In this document: positions 47,356 to 55,715 of the stretch, piece after piece
Layout: each line of letters opens with the position of its first letter
Position numbering within the stretch: position 1 is the stretch's first letter
Assembly (NCBI GenBank): GCA_965261105.1
Contig: CBDHCM010000006.1
Coordinates: 3,410,001 to 3,474,000, forward strand
Reading direction: 5' to 3'
DNA from: Aldehydirespirator sp965261105
GTDB lineage: Bacteria > Actinomycetota > Acidimicrobiia > Acidimicrobiales > Aldehydirespiratoraceae
DNA: 64,000 nt
Translations under genes and position numbers: made by a program
Notes under the pieces: model-generated
Databases searched by the model: none
The model's input: the letters and a program-made list of their open reading frames with translations, nothing else
What the model was told of the DNA's origin: nothing

Positions 47356-47616
47356 CTAGAGCGAGACGAAAGCCTCGCTCATGCCGAGGGCGTTGATCTC
47401 CACCACCTCGGTGACCCCCGGCACCCGATCGCGCATGATCCGCTCGATGCCGGCTTTGAGGGTCTGGGTGGACGCCGGGCAGGTGACGCAGGCGCCGTGG
47501 AGCTCGACGGTCACGACCCCCGTGGCTTCGTCCACGTCGATGAGGTCGATGTCGCCCTCGTCGGCCTGGATGGCCGGCCGGATGACCTTGATGATCTTCT
47601 CCACTTCGGACCGCAT
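47356..47616 (-). CDS. NifU C-terminal-domain Fe-S scaffold protein
   Basis: 86 aa from ATG 47616. The domain carries the conserved CxxC in LHGACVTCPASTQTLKAGIE, which holds a transient Fe-S cluster. Upstream in-frame sequence is repeats and not part of the gene. Genes for a cysteine desulfurase and MnmA nearby make a sulfur-metabolism link likely. Confidence 0.92.
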   Translation of the reverse strand: MRSEVEKIIKVIRPAIQADEGDIDLIDVDEATGVVTVELHGACVTCPASTQTLKAGIERIMRDRVPGVTEVVEINALGMSEAFVSL

Positions 47617-47710
47617 GGCCCCAGTCTCGCAGCGCCGGCCCCCAACTCCGACCCCCGGCGCCGCCGAGACCAACAACCGCCCAAATCCGGCCCCCGGCGG
47701 CTCGTGTCTC

Positions 47711-47791
47711 CCGCTCATGTTCGCTGCGCTCACGGGCCGCTCGGGCCAGCCGCCCGCTCATGTTCGCTGCGCTCACGGGCCGCTCGGGCCC
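47711..47791. repeat. 43-bp tandem repeat, two copies, upstream of the NifU-type gene
   Basis: CCGCTCATGTTCGCTGCGCT and the bases after it start at 47711 and 47754 (period 43), almost identical over about 38 bases. It lies in the divergent gap between the NifU-type gene and the small membrane gene at 47863. Confidence 0.85.
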
Positions 47792-47862
47792 ACGGCCTCG
47801 CTCAGCGCCGCTAGAGGCCTCATCAACTACAGCCTGTCCGCTCGGCCTCGTAGGCTCGCGGG

Positions 47863-48009
47863 ATGGGAGCGACGGTGCTGGCGCATCAGGGCGGATGGGA
47901 TGAGGCGCTGCTCGTGGCCGGGCCGCTGCTGCTGTTCGCCGGCATCGTCTGGAACGCGAAGCGGCGGGCTGTCCGGCAAGGCCAGGCCCAAGTCGACGCC
48001 GATGAGTGA
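47863..48009 (+). CDS. Very small single-pass membrane protein
   Basis: 48 aa from ATG 47863, which follows GCGGG. It reads MGATVLAHQGGWDEALLVAG, then a membrane helix PLLLFAGIVWNA and a basic/charged tail ending VDADE. Small AHQGGWDE-type proteins with one helix occur in actinobacteria. It ends 18 bases before the murA stop (convergent). Confidence 0.6.
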   Translation: MGATVLAHQGGWDEALLVAGPLLLFAGIVWNAKRRAVRQGQAQVDADE

Positions 48010-48027
48010 GTCGCTCTCCGGCGCGGC

Positions 48028-49299
48028 CTATTCGGCCCGCACGTCGGCACCGAGCGACGCCAGATCGCCGGCCAGGTCCTCGTAGCCTCGGGCCACGTGA
48101 TGTGCGTCGCTCACCACCGTGGTTCCCTCGGCCCCCAGCCCGGCGACGGTGAGAGCAGCGCCGGCCCGTATGTCGTGGGCTCTGACCGGCGCCCCCGAGA
48201 GCCGCTCTACGCCGCGCACGACGGCGTGGTGGGAGTTGGTGCGGATATCGGCGCCCATGCGGCGCAGCTCGTCCACGTAGCGGAACCGGCCGGGGAACAG
48301 GTTCTCGGTGACGATTCCCACCTCCGAGGCGGTGGCCAGCATCGCCACCAGGAACGGCAGGTGGTCGGTGGCCACACCCGGATAGGGCAGCGTGGAGCAG
48401 TCGACCGAATCGAGTCGCCGGGGCGCAATAGCCCGGATTCCGCCATCGTCGGGGGTGATCAGCATCCCCATCTCGGTCAGCTTCTGGCAGAGCAGCTCCA
48501 TGTGGTCGTGGCGGGCGCCGGCGAGGAACACCTCGCCCGAGGCCACGCCGAGCGCGGCCAGATAGGTGGCCGCCACTATGCGGTCCGGGACGACCGTGTG
48601 GTCCGCGGGCTGCAGGGGGGCGGTGGTGCCGGTGCCCTCCACAACGAGCGTGGACGAGCCGACGCCACCGATCCCGGCTCCCATGCGGCCGAGGAACCGG
48701 CAGAGATCGACGATCTCGGGCTCGCGGGCCGCGTTGTCGATCACGGTTGCGCCCTTGGCCGCCACCGCGGCCATCAGCAGGTTCTCGGTGGCGCCCACGC
48801 TGGGGAACTCCAGCACGACCCGCCCGCCCATCAGCTGCGCGGCCGACGCCTCGACATAACCGTGCACGACGTCGACCGCCGCGCCCAGCGCCGCCAGGCC
48901 CTGCACATGCATGTCTATGGGCCGGCGACCGAAGTCGTCGCCTCCGGGCAGGGCCACCTTGGCCCGACCGCAGCGGGCCAGCATCGGGCCGAGGACCACC
49001 ACCGAGGCACGGAACCTTTCCACGATGTCGTAGGGGGCCACCGGGCTGATCTCCGCGGGCACGTCGATACGGAGCGCGGCGGCCTGTGCCCGGTCCCATC
49101 CGACCGTGCAGCCCACGGCCCGCAGCAACTCGGCCATGAGGTCGACGTCGACGATGCGGGGCACGTTGTCGAGGCGGTAGGAGCCCTCGGCCAGCAACGT
49201 GGCCGCCATGAGCTTGAGCACCGAGTTCTTGGCCCCGGCCACGGCCACCGTGCCCTCCAGCGGCCGGCCGGAGCGCACCACTATCCGCTCTATCGCCAT
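48028..49299 (-). CDS. murA: UDP-N-acetylglucosamine 1-carboxyvinyltransferase with Asp at the active-site Cys position
   Basis: MurA (423 aa) joins enolpyruvate from PEP to UDP-GlcNAc, the first step of peptidoglycan synthesis. VAGAKNSVLKLMAATLLAEG holds the conserved Lys-Asn. The active-site loop is LPGGDDFGRRPIDMHV, where the usual PGGCxxGxRP Cys is Asp121. In mycobacteria the same Cys-to-Asp change makes the enzyme insensitive to fosfomycin. The remaining blocks (GATENLLMAAVAAKG, PYPGVATDHLPF) are normal. Separated by only 28 bp from the divergent MFS gene. Confidence 0.96.
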   Translation of the reverse strand: MAIERIVVRSGRPLEGTVAVAGAKNSVLKLMAATLLAEGSYRLDNVPRIVDVDLMAELLRAVGCTVGWDRAQAAALRIDVPAEISPVAPYDIVERFRASVVVLGPMLARCGRAKVALPGGDDFGRRPIDMHVQGLAALGAAVDVVHGYVEASAAQLMGGRVVLEFPSVGATENLLMAAVAAKGATVIDNAAREPEIVDLCRFLGRMGAGIGGVGSSTLVVEGTGTTAPLQPADHTVVPDRIVAATYLAALGVASGEVFLAGARHDHMELLCQKLTEMGMLITPDDGGIRAIAPRRLDSVDCSTLPYPGVATDHLPFLVAMLATASEVGIVTENLFPGRFRYVDELRRMGADIRTNSHHAVVRGVERLSGAPVRAHDIRAGAALTVAGLGAEGTTVVSDAHHVARGYEDLAGDLASLGADVRAE

Positions 49300-49327
49300 C
49301 GCCCAAGCCTATGACCGCGGGCGAGCG

Positions 49328-51049
49328 ATGACCGTATTGCGGGTGGTGCGACGGGGCAGCGCGGCCGAGATGGACCGCGAGCGGGCGGCGCAGCGGGAGC
49401 CCCGGCGCGACATCGTGGCCGAGCGTGCCGTCGGCGGGGATCGCTTCGAGGCGGAGGACGGGCCCTTCCGGCATTACGAGCGCCGGCTGTCTTTGGAGAG
49501 GGCGGAGTCCGGCGGCTCCCACGCCGAGGACGGCGACGAGGTGGACACCGGCGAAGCGTGGGAGCTGACCGAGACCACCTCCTACAGGCTCGCGGTTCCG
49601 GTGTGGGCCTGGCTGTTCCACTTCCCGGTGCGGAGCGCTCTGCGGAGGCGCCGGGACGCCTACGGCTACTGGTGGGCGCCTCCGGATCGGTTCAGCGCCC
49701 GAAACGCCACGGTGCTGGGACTGCTGTGCACGGTGCAGGTGATCGACGGCTACCTGGGCACGGTCCTCTCGCAGACGATCACGTTCGCAGCCGACGAGTT
49801 CGGCCACGGCAACACTGCCCAGGGGATCGTGCTGGCCGTCGTGCGGGTCGGAGTGCTTATCGCTTTGGTCACCGCGGCCCTAGCCGACCGCCACGGCCGG
49901 CGCCCCCTGCTGCTGGCGTCCGGAATCGGCAGCTGCCTTGTAACCGCGCTCGGGGCTCTATCGCCCGGCCTGTGGTTCCTGGGGGCCACACAGTTGGTGG
50001 CCCGGGGACTGTCCACGGCGATGGGGATCCTCATCGTGATCCTGGCCGCCGAGGAGATGCCGGCCCGGTCGCGGGCCTGGGCGATGGCGCTGCTGGTGAT
50101 GTGCGCCGCGCTGGGCTCGGGCATGGCGGTAGGCGTGCTGCCCGCGGCCGACCTGCACACCGCGGGGTGGCGCGTCGTGTACGTAGTACCGCTTGCCGGG
50201 GTTGCCGCGATCATCTGGTTGGGAAGGCGACTGCCCGAGAGCCGCCGCTTCGAGCCGACCAGCCGCGGACGAGACCCACACGACCGCGCAGTGATCGGCA
50301 GCCCCCTCGACGCTGAGGCTGCGGCCCGCCGGCGCAAGAGGCTGGTACTCCTAGCCGCCTCGGCCTTCCTGATTCTGATGTTCGCCGCACCTGCCTCCGG
50401 GCTTCGCAACGACTTCCTCAAGGACGAGCGGGAGTTCTCGGCCGCAGCAATCACGCTGTTCACCTATGCCACCAACACCCCCATCGGCATCGGGATCCTC
50501 GCCGGCGGATATCTGGCCGATCGCCGGGGCCGACGACCGGTCGGGGCTGCAGGCCTAGTGCTTGGCACAGTGTTTGTGGCCTGGGCCTACTTGACCGACG
50601 GCGCTGCTCTGTTGTTGCTGACCCTGGCCGGCGGAGTGCTCGGTGCGATCGCGGTTCCGGCGTTAGCCGTATACGGACCAGAGCTGTTCGGCACCCACAA
50701 GCGGGGCCGGTCCAACGCCATGGTCACCATGGTGGGCGTGGCGGGCAGCGCTCTCGGCCTGTCCGTGGCCGGATGGCTGTCGGACGTGCTCGACGGGCGC
50801 GTTGGGCCGGCATTGGCCTTGCTGGCCGTCGGACCACTGATCGTGGCCGTCCTGGTCATGTGGAAGTACCCCGAGACCGCGGGCGAGGAACTCGAGGACC
50901 TCAACCCCGAGGACCTCAACCCCGAGGACGCCAGACCCGAGGACCTCAACCCCGAGGACGCCAGACCCGAGGACCTCAACCCCGAGGACGCCAGACCCGA
51001 GGACGCCAGACCCGAGGACCTCGACGGCGACGACCGGCTGAGCACCTGA
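49328..51049 (+). CDS. MFS transporter with acidic C-terminal repeats
   Basis: 573 aa from ATG 49328. A long acidic/basic cytoplasmic N-terminus (about 110 residues, including SYRLAVPVWAWLFHFPVRSA) comes before twelve membrane helices of sugar-porter/MFS type. The motif A-like loops are ALADRHGRRPLLLASG and GYLADRRGRRPVGAAG, one per half, and PETAGEELEDL is the usual helix-12 exit. The tail is a run of EDLNPEDARP units. The substrate is not predictable. An upstream in-frame extension overlaps murA and is not used. Confidence 0.88.
   Translation: MTVLRVVRRGSAAEMDRERAAQREPRRDIVAERAVGGDRFEAEDGPFRHYERRLSLERAESGGSHAEDGDEVDTGEAWELTETTSYRLAVPVWAWLFHFPVRSALRRRRDAYGYWWAPPDRFSARNATVLGLLCTVQVIDGYLGTVLSQTITFAADEFGHGNTAQGIVLAVVRVGVLIALVTAALADRHGRRPLLLASGIGSCLVTALGALSPGLWFLGATQLVARGLSTAMGILIVILAAEEMPARSRAWAMALLVMCAALGSGMAVGVLPAADLHTAGWRVVYVVPLAGVAAIIWLGRRLPESRRFEPTSRGRDPHDRAVIGSPLDAEAAARRRKRLVLLAASAFLILMFAAPASGLRNDFLKDEREFSAAAITLFTYATNTPIGIGILAGGYLADRRGRRPVGAAGLVLGTVFVAWAYLTDGAALLLLTLAGGVLGAIAVPALAVYGPELFGTHKRGRSNAMVTMVGVAGSALGLSVAGWLSDVLDGRVGPALALLAVGPLIVAVLVMWKYPETAGEELEDLNPEDLNPEDARPEDLNPEDARPEDLNPEDARPEDARPEDLDGDDRLST
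50894..51020. repeat. 15-bp tandem repeats encoding the acidic tail of the MFS protein
   Basis: Two 15-bp units, GAGGACCTCAACCCC and GAGGACGCCAGACCC, alternate about eight times and encode EDLNP and EDARP. All units are multiples of three, so length change keeps the frame. Confidence 0.92.
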
Positions 51050-51081
51050 CGCTGGGCAAGTTCAGGCCTCCGCGCGGCCGC

Positions 51082-52224
51082 TCAGAGGTCTCGGAGGCGG
51101 TCCAGCTCCTCCTCGTCCACCTCCGGGGTGTCGTAACCGAAGCGGGGATGGAAGATGGTGAACAGCACGAGCGCCAGCGCGGCGATCCCGGCCGGAACGA
51201 TGCCGTCGCCGCGGCCCGTGTATGTGGGGTACAGCACGAATGCCGACAGCAGCGCCGTCCACAGCCACAGCACGATCACAGCTCGGCGGTGGCCGTGTCC
51301 CAGGCGCATGAGGCGGTGGTGCAGGTGGTCGCGGTCAGCCACCGAGAACCCGCGGCGCCCCACCGTGCGCCGCACGATGGCGAAGACGGTGTCGACCACG
51401 GGCACGCCCAGGATCACCAGCGGGATGAGCAGCGGCGCGTAGAAGAAGAACGCCTGGCCACTGAACTCCACGGTGGAGCGGCCCCCCACGCTGATGGTGG
51501 CCGCCGCCATCAGCGCACCGAGCAGCAGCGCCCCGCCGTCGCCCATGAAGACGCGGGCCGGGTACAGGTTGTGGGGCAGGAACCCGACGCACACTCCCAG
51601 CGCGACCGCCGCCCACAGGGCGCCGGGGTTGGCCTCGTCGATCACGCCCGCGTCGGCGAGGCGCAGCGCGTAGAGCAGGAACGTGCCCGCGGCGATGGCC
51701 ACTATGCCCGCGGCGAGGCCGTCGAGGCCGTCTATGAGGTTCACTGCGTTGGCCATTCCCAGCACCCACAGCACGGTGATCAACGCTGACCATTCGTCCG
51801 AAAGGAACACCAGGTCCCAGAACGGCACCCGGAAGACGGCAATCGACACTCCCGACAGGTGGAGCACAACGCCCGCCGCGGCCACGCCCGCAGCCTTGGC
51901 GGGCGGCGACAGCTCTCTGATGTCGTCGTAGAAGCCGACCGCGAGAATCATCGCGGCCGCGGCGACCCCGCCCACGATCTCGCCGGGCGCATCGAACACC
52001 GAGGACAGGCCCCCCACCGCCGGCGCGACCGCCACCGCGACCACAACCCCCGCCAGCATGGCCAAGCCCCCCGCTGCGGGGGTGGGAGTCTCATGGATGT
52101 GGTGGGCGTCAGGCTCGCGGCTCGCGCCCATGCGGACCGCGACCCTCGTCGTGAGCGGAACCAGCAGGAACGTCGTCGCGGCGGCCACCCCGCCGACGAT
52201 GACGAAGGACAGCACCGACGGCAC
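51082..52224 (-). CDS. wecA: Polyprenyl-phosphate GlcNAc-1-phosphate transferase (WecA/TagO type)
   Basis: 380-aa membrane enzyme that moves GlcNAc-1-phosphate from UDP-GlcNAc to a lipid carrier, the first step of many cell-wall glycan linkers. About eleven hydrophobic segments are seen. Catalytic loops: HIHETPTPAAGGLAM, FYDDIRELSPPAK, NLIDGLDGLAAG, RVFMGDGGALLLG and ADRDHLHHRLMRLG, the last characteristic of the WecA branch rather than MraY. The position after prfA-prmC-sua5 matches the rfe/wecA place in actinobacteria. GTG start at 52224. Convergent with the MFS gene. Confidence 0.9.
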   Translation of the reverse strand: MPSVLSFVIVGGVAAATTFLLVPLTTRVAVRMGASREPDAHHIHETPTPAAGGLAMLAGVVVAVAVAPAVGGLSSVFDAPGEIVGGVAAAAMILAVGFYDDIRELSPPAKAAGVAAAGVVLHLSGVSIAVFRVPFWDLVFLSDEWSALITVLWVLGMANAVNLIDGLDGLAAGIVAIAAGTFLLYALRLADAGVIDEANPGALWAAVALGVCVGFLPHNLYPARVFMGDGGALLLGALMAAATISVGGRSTVEFSGQAFFFYAPLLIPLVILGVPVVDTVFAIVRRTVGRRGFSVADRDHLHHRLMRLGHGHRRAVIVLWLWTALLSAFVLYPTYTGRGDGIVPAGIAALALVLFTIFHPRFGYDTPEVDEEELDRLRDL

Positions 52225-52283
52225 GTCGAGCGCCTAGTTCCCGACCCGTCGGACCGGCACCGCCGCCACCCGCAGGACCGAGA

Positions 52284-52301
52284 CGGCCCGCCGAAGGGCC
52301 G
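52284..52301 (-). terminator. GC-rich hairpin right after glyA
   Basis: CGGCCC and GGGCCG pair around GCCGAA, directly after the glyA stop (52302-52304) on the minus strand. It has no T-run, so it is a weak or Rho-helped terminator at best, or an mRNA 3' end. Confidence 0.4.
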
Positions 52302-53558
52302 CTAGTCCTCGGTGTCCAACCCCGGGTAGGGAGGCTTGGCCGCGCACAACTCTGCGGCGTCCGCTCGCACCGCCGCCACCGCAGCGTCGTCGGAGCGGTT
52401 GCGCAAGGCCCTGGAGATGAGATCGGCGATCGCGGCCATGTCGTCGGTGTCCATGCCCTGAGTGGTCACCGCCGGCGTGCCGATGCGCACCCCGGAGGTG
52501 ACGAAGGGGGAGCGGGGGTCGTCGGGCACCGTGTTCTTGTTGAGGCTGATCCCGGCAGCGTCGAGCGTGGCCTGAGCCTCCTTGCCGGTGAGATCCGGGT
52601 CGAAGGTCCGCAGGTCCACGAGCATCAGATGGTTGTCGGTGCCGCCGGAGACGAGCCGGAAGCCGTGCCCGGCCAGCGCGGCGGCCAGCGCCCTGGAGTT
52701 CTCCACGATGCAGGCCGCATATTCGGCGAACTCCGAGGTGGCCGCCTCCGCGAAAGCCACCGCCTTGGCCGCCACCGCGTGATCGAGCGGCCCGCCCTGG
52801 ATGCCGGGGAACATGGCCTTGTCGACTGCCTTCGCGTAGTCGGAGCGGCACATGATGGCGCCGCCGCGGGGGCCGCGCAGGGTCTTGTGGGTGGTGAACG
52901 TCACCACGTCGGCGAACTCTGTCGGGTTGGGGTGCACGCCGCCCGCGATCAGCCCCGCGATGTGGGCCGCGTCGAACATCAGCAGCGCGCCCGACTCGTC
53001 GGCTATCTCCCGCAGCGGCTCGGGTTGGATGAGGCGGGGGTAGGCGGTGGCGCCGGCCACGATCAGCTTGGGCCGCTCGGCCAGAGCCAGATCACGCAGC
53101 TGGTCGAGGTCGATTCGCTCGTCGCTGGCGGTCACCCCGTAGGACACGAACCGGTACTGCAGGCCCGAGAAGTTGACCGGCGAACCGTGGGTGAGGTGCC
53201 CGCCGTGGTCGAGGCTCATGCCCAGCACGGTGTCGCCCGGCTCGATCAGGGCCTGGTAGGCCCCCATGTTGGCGATGGCGCCGGCGTGGGGCTGCACGTT
53301 GGCGTGATCGGCCCCGAACAGCTCGCAGGCTCGGCGGCGGGCGAGATCCTCGACCTCGTCGACCACGATGTTGCCGCCGTAGTAGCGCCGGCCCGGGTAG
53401 CCCTCGCTGTACTTGTTGGTGAACACCGAGCCGGTGGCGGCCATTACCGCAGGGCTGGCGAAGTTCTCCGATGCGATGAGCTGGATGGTGGTGTTCTGGC
53501 GGTGAACCTCCTGGCGGATGAGGTCGAAGACGGCATCGTCAGCGGTGGGCCAGGGCAT
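52302..53558 (-). CDS. glyA: Serine hydroxymethyltransferase
   Basis: PLP enzyme (418 aa from ATG 53558 after GAGGA) that interconverts serine and glycine while charging tetrahydrofolate with a one-carbon unit. Family blocks: IQLIASENFASPAVMAATGS, TNKYSEGYPGRRYYGG, NVQPHAGAIANMGAYQAL, LMFDAAHIAGLIAGG and the PLP-lysine motif FTTHKTLRGPRGG. All residues expected are there. The longer frame to 53627 has no better ribosome site. Confidence 0.97.
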   Translation of the reverse strand: MPWPTADDAVFDLIRQEVHRQNTTIQLIASENFASPAVMAATGSVFTNKYSEGYPGRRYYGGNIVVDEVEDLARRRACELFGADHANVQPHAGAIANMGAYQALIEPGDTVLGMSLDHGGHLTHGSPVNFSGLQYRFVSYGVTASDERIDLDQLRDLALAERPKLIVAGATAYPRLIQPEPLREIADESGALLMFDAAHIAGLIAGGVHPNPTEFADVVTFTTHKTLRGPRGGAIMCRSDYAKAVDKAMFPGIQGGPLDHAVAAKAVAFAEAATSEFAEYAACIVENSRALAAALAGHGFRLVSGGTDNHLMLVDLRTFDPDLTGKEAQATLDAAGISLNKNTVPDDPRSPFVTSGVRIGTPAVTTQGMDTDDMAAIADLISRALRNRSDDAAVAAVRADAAELCAAKPPYPGLDTED

Positions 53559-53655
53559 GGGTTCCTCGATTCTCCTTCGGCGCCGGGCGCGGCAACGCTG
53601 ACGCTGCATCGCACGGTAGCGAGGCACGCGCCACGAACGGCGCCGCGTGCCGTGA

Positions 53656-54099
53656 TCAGTCTGGTGCGCCGAGAGCGTCGACCTTGGCGACCCGGGCCTC
53701 GTGGCGGCCGCCGTCGAAGGAGGCGGCCAACCATGCGTCGAGCGCCTCTCGGGCCACTTCGGCGCCGGTGAGCCGCTCGCCGAGGCACAGCACGTTGGCG
53801 TCGTTGTGGGCCCGGGCCAGGCGGGCCGAGGTCACGTCGTAGGCCACCGCGGCCCGCACGCCCGCGATCTTGTTGGCGGCCATGGCGATCCCGTTGCCGC
53901 TGCCGCACACGCACACCCCCAGGTCGGCGTCGCCGCCGGCCACGGCCCGTCCCACCGCCGCCCCGAAGTCGGGATAGTCCACCCGGTCGGCGCAGTGAGT
54001 GCCGCAGTCGGTCACGTCGTGGCCGGCGGCGCGCAGGTGCTCGGCCAAGGCGTGCTTGAGTTCGTAGCCGGCATGGTCGGCCCCGACCGCGATCCGCAC
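53656..54099 (-). CDS. rpiB: Ribose-5-phosphate isomerase B
   Basis: 147 aa, interconverts ribose-5-phosphate and ribulose-5-phosphate in the pentose phosphate pathway. MRIAVGADHAGYELKHALAE opens the RpiB/LacAB fold. The active-site Cys is in LGVCVCGSGNGIAMAANK, and ARAHNDANVLCLGER is the conserved C-terminal block. It starts with GTG 54099, ten bases after the sua5 stop. Confidence 0.94.
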   Translation of the reverse strand: MRIAVGADHAGYELKHALAEHLRAAGHDVTDCGTHCADRVDYPDFGAAVGRAVAGGDADLGVCVCGSGNGIAMAANKIAGVRAAVAYDVTSARLARAHNDANVLCLGERLTGAEVAREALDAWLAASFDGGRHEARVAKVDALGAPD

Positions 54100-54109
54100 G
54101 ACAGCAATC

Positions 54110-54727
54110 CTAGGTGTCAGCGTCCCGGGCCGCCGAGAGGATCTCGTCGAGGCTGACGGGACCTTCTCTAAGCACCGCGGGCGTGGTCCCGGTCACGTCC
54201 ACAACGGTGGACGACGCGCCGGGACGGGTTCCGCCGTTGATCACGAGGCGCAGGGTCGGGAACTGCTCAGCCACGTCCTGAGCGGTTGACGGCGTCGGGG
54301 CACCGTGGAGGTTGGCGCTGGTCACCGCCAGCGGGCCGTGTGAGGCGGCTATAGCCCGCACGACCTCCTCGTCGGGAACGCGAACGCCGATGGTGGCGTC
54401 GTCACCGAGGTGCGAAGGCACGCCCGGAGCGCGATCGGCCACCAGTGTCAGCGGTCCGGGCCAGTAGCGCTGGGCCAAGCGCCGCGCTTCGGGCGTGAGC
54501 AGCACTAGTGACTCGGCCGAGGCCTGGTCGGCCACCAGCACGGCGATGCGCCGCTCCGCGGGGCGGTCCTTGAGCTCGAACAGCTTGTGCACGGCACTGG
54601 GGTCGCAGGCGCCGGCCGCCAGCCCGTAGACGGTGTCGGTGGGCACGGCCACGGGCTCGCCATCGCGCAGTGCGGCCAGCGCCGCGGCCACCGCAGCCGC
54701 CCGCTGCTCGGGCGTCTGGGCGCTCAT
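54110..54727 (-). CDS. sua5: L-threonylcarbamoyladenylate synthase (Sua5/YrdC/YwlC)
   Basis: 205 aa from ATG 54727 (GTG 54730 is also possible). It makes the threonylcarbamoyl-AMP used for the t6A modification of ANN-reading tRNAs. GEPVAVPTDTVYGLAAGACD and KLFELKDRPAERRIAVLVAD are the binding blocks, followed by PGPLTLVADR and GPLAVTSANLHGAPTPST. It lacks the extra Sua5 domain, so it is the short YrdC-like form. Between prmC and rpiB, as in related actinobacteria. Confidence 0.94.
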   Translation of the reverse strand: MSAQTPEQRAAAVAAALAALRDGEPVAVPTDTVYGLAAGACDPSAVHKLFELKDRPAERRIAVLVADQASAESLVLLTPEARRLAQRYWPGPLTLVADRAPGVPSHLGDDATIGVRVPDEEVVRAIAASHGPLAVTSANLHGAPTPSTAQDVAEQFPTLRLVINGGTRPGASSTVVDVTGTTPAVLREGPVSLDEILSAARDADT

Positions 54728-54741
54728 CACGCGACTCGAAG

Positions 54742-55701
54742 TCACGGCCGGCGCCCGATCACGACTCGCTCCAGGCCGGCCAGGTCGCGCTCCACCCGCA
54801 CGTCGACGAAGCCCGTGCCGGCGGCCATGTGGGCCGACTGCTGGGCCCGGTGCGACGCCACCTCCAGGACCAGCGCCCCGCCGGGCCTCAGCCACTGCGA
54901 GGCACCGCCGATCACCTTCTCGACCGCTTCGTGGCCCGCAGGTCCCGACCACAGCGCCACCGGCGGCTCCCAGTCGGCCACCACCGGCGGCAGCTCTTCG
55001 CCGGTGCCGATGTAGGGAGGGTTCGACACCACCACGTCCACCGATCCCCACAGCGCGCCGGGCACTGCCTCGAACCAGTCGCCTTCGTGCAGGCTCACGC
55101 GGGCTGCGGCCCGGCCGAGGCCGGCCAGGTTGGCCCGGGCCACCGCCAGAGCATCGGCCGACACGTCGGTGGCGAACACCCTGGACTGCGGGCACTCGAC
55201 CGCCACCGACAACGCGATGGCGCCCGACCCGGTGCCCAGGTCCACAACGACCACCTCGCGGTCAGGACCCACGTCGTCCGAATGCCTCACGACCTCGTCC
55301 ACGACCCAGCCGGCCACTACCTCCGTCTCGGGCCTGGGTATCAGCACCCGGTGGTCGACCATCAAGTCGAGAGTCCGGAAACCCCACGAGCCCACCACGT
55401 ACTGCAGCGGCTCGCCCGCGCTGCACCGCTCCAGCATCGAGTGGAAACTGGCCGCGGTCAGCGTCGTGGCCGGCTCGCCCAGCACATCGTCGAAGCCAGC
55501 GGGCGACACCCCCGAAGCCGCCTCGACGATCCGGCGGGCGTCCACCCGCGGCGTGTCCACCGCGGCGCTTCGCTCCAGACGGCGCTGCGCTTGGGCCAGC
55601 AGATCACCCCACGACACGGTCTCGGCCTGGCTGTCCGCCTCGGCCTGGCTGTCCGCCTCGACTCGGCGGCACGGCTCGACTCGGCGGCTCGGCTCGGGCA
55701 C
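54742..55701 (-). CDS. prmC: Release-factor glutamine N5-methyltransferase
   Basis: 319 aa. It methylates the Gln of the GGQ motif of release factors and is encoded beside its substrate prfA. The N-terminal helical domain ends GEPLQYVVGSWGFRTLDL, then RVLIPRPETEVVAGW. The AdoMet motif is VVVVDLGTGSGAIALSVA and the catalytic NPPY is in VVVSNPPYIGTGEELP. The first 25 residues are a low-complexity repeat (ADSQAEADSQAE) and are probably optional; a later start is possible. Confidence 0.93.
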   Translation of the reverse strand: MPEPSRRVEPCRRVEADSQAEADSQAETVSWGDLLAQAQRRLERSAAVDTPRVDARRIVEAASGVSPAGFDDVLGEPATTLTAASFHSMLERCSAGEPLQYVVGSWGFRTLDLMVDHRVLIPRPETEVVAGWVVDEVVRHSDDVGPDREVVVVDLGTGSGAIALSVAVECPQSRVFATDVSADALAVARANLAGLGRAAARVSLHEGDWFEAVPGALWGSVDVVVSNPPYIGTGEELPPVVADWEPPVALWSGPAGHEAVEKVIGGASQWLRPGGALVLEVASHRAQQSAHMAAGTGFVDVRVERDLAGLERVVIGRRP

Positions 55702-55715
55702 CGGGGCTCGGCCTC

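Noticed and set aside
47216..49807. 863-codon minus-strand frame over nifU, murA and the MFS start
   Set aside because: Arg/Gly/Pro-rich antisense or off-frame product covering several clear genes; no family signal.
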